5,979 bases of DNA from Nitrososphaerota archaeon (lineage in GTDB: Archaea > Thermoproteota > Bathyarchaeia > Bathyarchaeales > Bathycorpusculaceae): assembly GCA_031260365.1 (NCBI GenBank), contig JAIRJY010000153.1, forward strand, positions 1-5,979, read 5' to 3'. A program made the translations under genes and the position numbers. Positions 5,338 through 5,979 of the stretch are shown piece by piece; the first letter of the stretch is position 1, and every line of letters begins with the position of its first letter. Under the pieces are notes generated by a model, which saw only the letters and a program-made list of their open reading frames with translations, was not told the DNA's origin and did no database searches.

Positions 5338-5979
5338 TTAATATTCTCCAGTATCAGGATACCCACCACCCATACCACCAGGCATTCCACCAGGTGGAGC
5401 AGGAGGCATTTTACTTTTACTTGATGCAATAACATCATCAATTTTTAATATCAAAGAAGCCGCATCAGATGCTGATTTGATAATTTGACGCTTGACCACC
5501 ACTGGCTCATACACACCCATTTTAGCCATGTCTTGAATTTTACCACTATTAACATCTATACCAGCCCACGTTTCACCTTTCTCATGTCTAGATCGCAATT
5601 CAGCCAATTTATCAATCACATCTAAACCAGCATTCTCAGATAATACTACTGCAACAACCTCCAATGCCTCAACAAAAGCCAGTACAGCAAGTTGTTCTCT
5701 ACCGTGAACAGTTTGTGCATATTTCTTAAGACTGTTTGCAATTGCCATCTCTGACGCACTTCCACCAGCAACAATTTTAGGATCCTGAAGAAGATCACGC
5801 ACAACACAGAGTGCATCATGAATTGAGCGTTCTGCTTCATTGTTTAAACGTTCAGTTCCACCACGAATAAGAATCGTAACTGCTTTAGGATCCTTACAAC
5901 CTTCAATGAAAGTCATTTTATCATCACCAATCTTGCGTTCTTCAACTAACGCTGCACAGCCCAAATCTTTAGAAGAAAT
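5338..5979 (-). CDS. ths: Thermosome (group II chaperonin) subunit, C-terminal part
   Basis: The last 213 residues of an ATP-dependent chaperonin subunit, a cytosolic double-ring protein-folding machine. The gene runs off the window edge, so the N-terminal equatorial, intermediate and most of the apical domain are missing; full-length subunits have about 550 residues. Numbered from the window edge, ILIRGGTE (36-43) starts the return through the intermediate domain, and Asp55 in HDAL matches the catalytic aspartate of GroEL (Asp398). Then come GREQLA, ENAGLD and GIDVNSG of the equatorial domain and a flexible GGM-rich tail ending in TGEY. Two spots differ from the usual pattern: the glycine loop reads AGGSASE rather than GGGAxE, and the stretch before ENAGLD reads VVAVVLS rather than IPRTLA. 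This may mark a divergent paralogue. The stop codon is one base before rpoK. Confidence 0.95.
   Translation of the reverse strand: MSSKDLGCAALVEERKIGDDKMTFIEGCKDPKAVTILIRGGTERLNNEAERSIHDALCVVRDLLQDPKIVAGGSASEMAIANSLKKYAQTVHGREQLAVLAFVEALEVVAVVLSENAGLDVIDKLAELRSRHEKGETWAGIDVNSGKIQDMAKMGVYEPVVVKRQIIKSASDAASLILKIDDVIASSKSKMPPAPPGGMPGGMGGGYPDTGEY
5345..5349 (-). promoter_or_regulatory. Ribosome binding site of rpoK
   Basis: GGAGA on the minus strand, 8 bases before ATG 5336, is a strong Shine-Dalgarno match. It lies within the last codons of the thermosome gene (the TGEY tail), so it also marks coupling between the two genes. Confidence 0.6.

Noticed and set aside
5337..5441. N-terminal extension of rpoK
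   Set aside because: The frame is open but lies inside the thermosome gene, and the strong ribosome site and family start both point to ATG 5336.

Overview
This AT-rich window is archaeal. The markers are a group II chaperonin (thermosome) subunit, the archaeal RNA polymerase subunit K (Rpb6/omega homologue) and an archaeal-type diaminopyrimidine reductase of riboflavin synthesis. TATA-box promoters and frequent TTG start codons fit. The protein set suggests a TACK-type lineage such as Bathyarchaeia or a relative, but no marker here settles that.

Layout. On the + strand: a CBS-domain pair fused to a C-terminal zinc ribbon (123-701), a dihydroorotase of de novo pyrimidine synthesis (pyrC, 778-2124) and the riboflavin-pathway reductase (arfC, 2186-2869). 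A 188-bp convergent gap with a hairpin that could terminate both directions separates these from the minus-strand genes. Read in their own direction, the minus-strand genes are a thermosome subunit cut by the window edge (5338-5979), rpoK one nucleotide after it (5091-5336), a roughly 316-bp gap with promoter-like and terminator-like elements, then an ECF-type S-component-like membrane protein (4184-4774) overlapping an anthranilate phosphoribosyltransferase-like gene (3058-4206).

How the genes work together. Most are housekeeping genes: pyrimidine and flavin synthesis, transcription and protein folding. The part most worth a second look is the overlapping membrane-protein and TrpD-like pair. 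The TrpD-like protein keeps the phosphoribosyl-diphosphate and metal motifs but has changed the residues that normally hold anthranilate. Beside a vitamin-type substrate-binding membrane protein, this suggests uptake and phosphoribosylation of some other base-like compound. That is inference; the substrate cannot be read from the sequence.

The + strand is rich in A and C across the window, including the gaps and the minus-strand genes, so composition follows the DNA strand rather than gene direction. I see no mobile element, CRISPR array, tRNA or rRNA.
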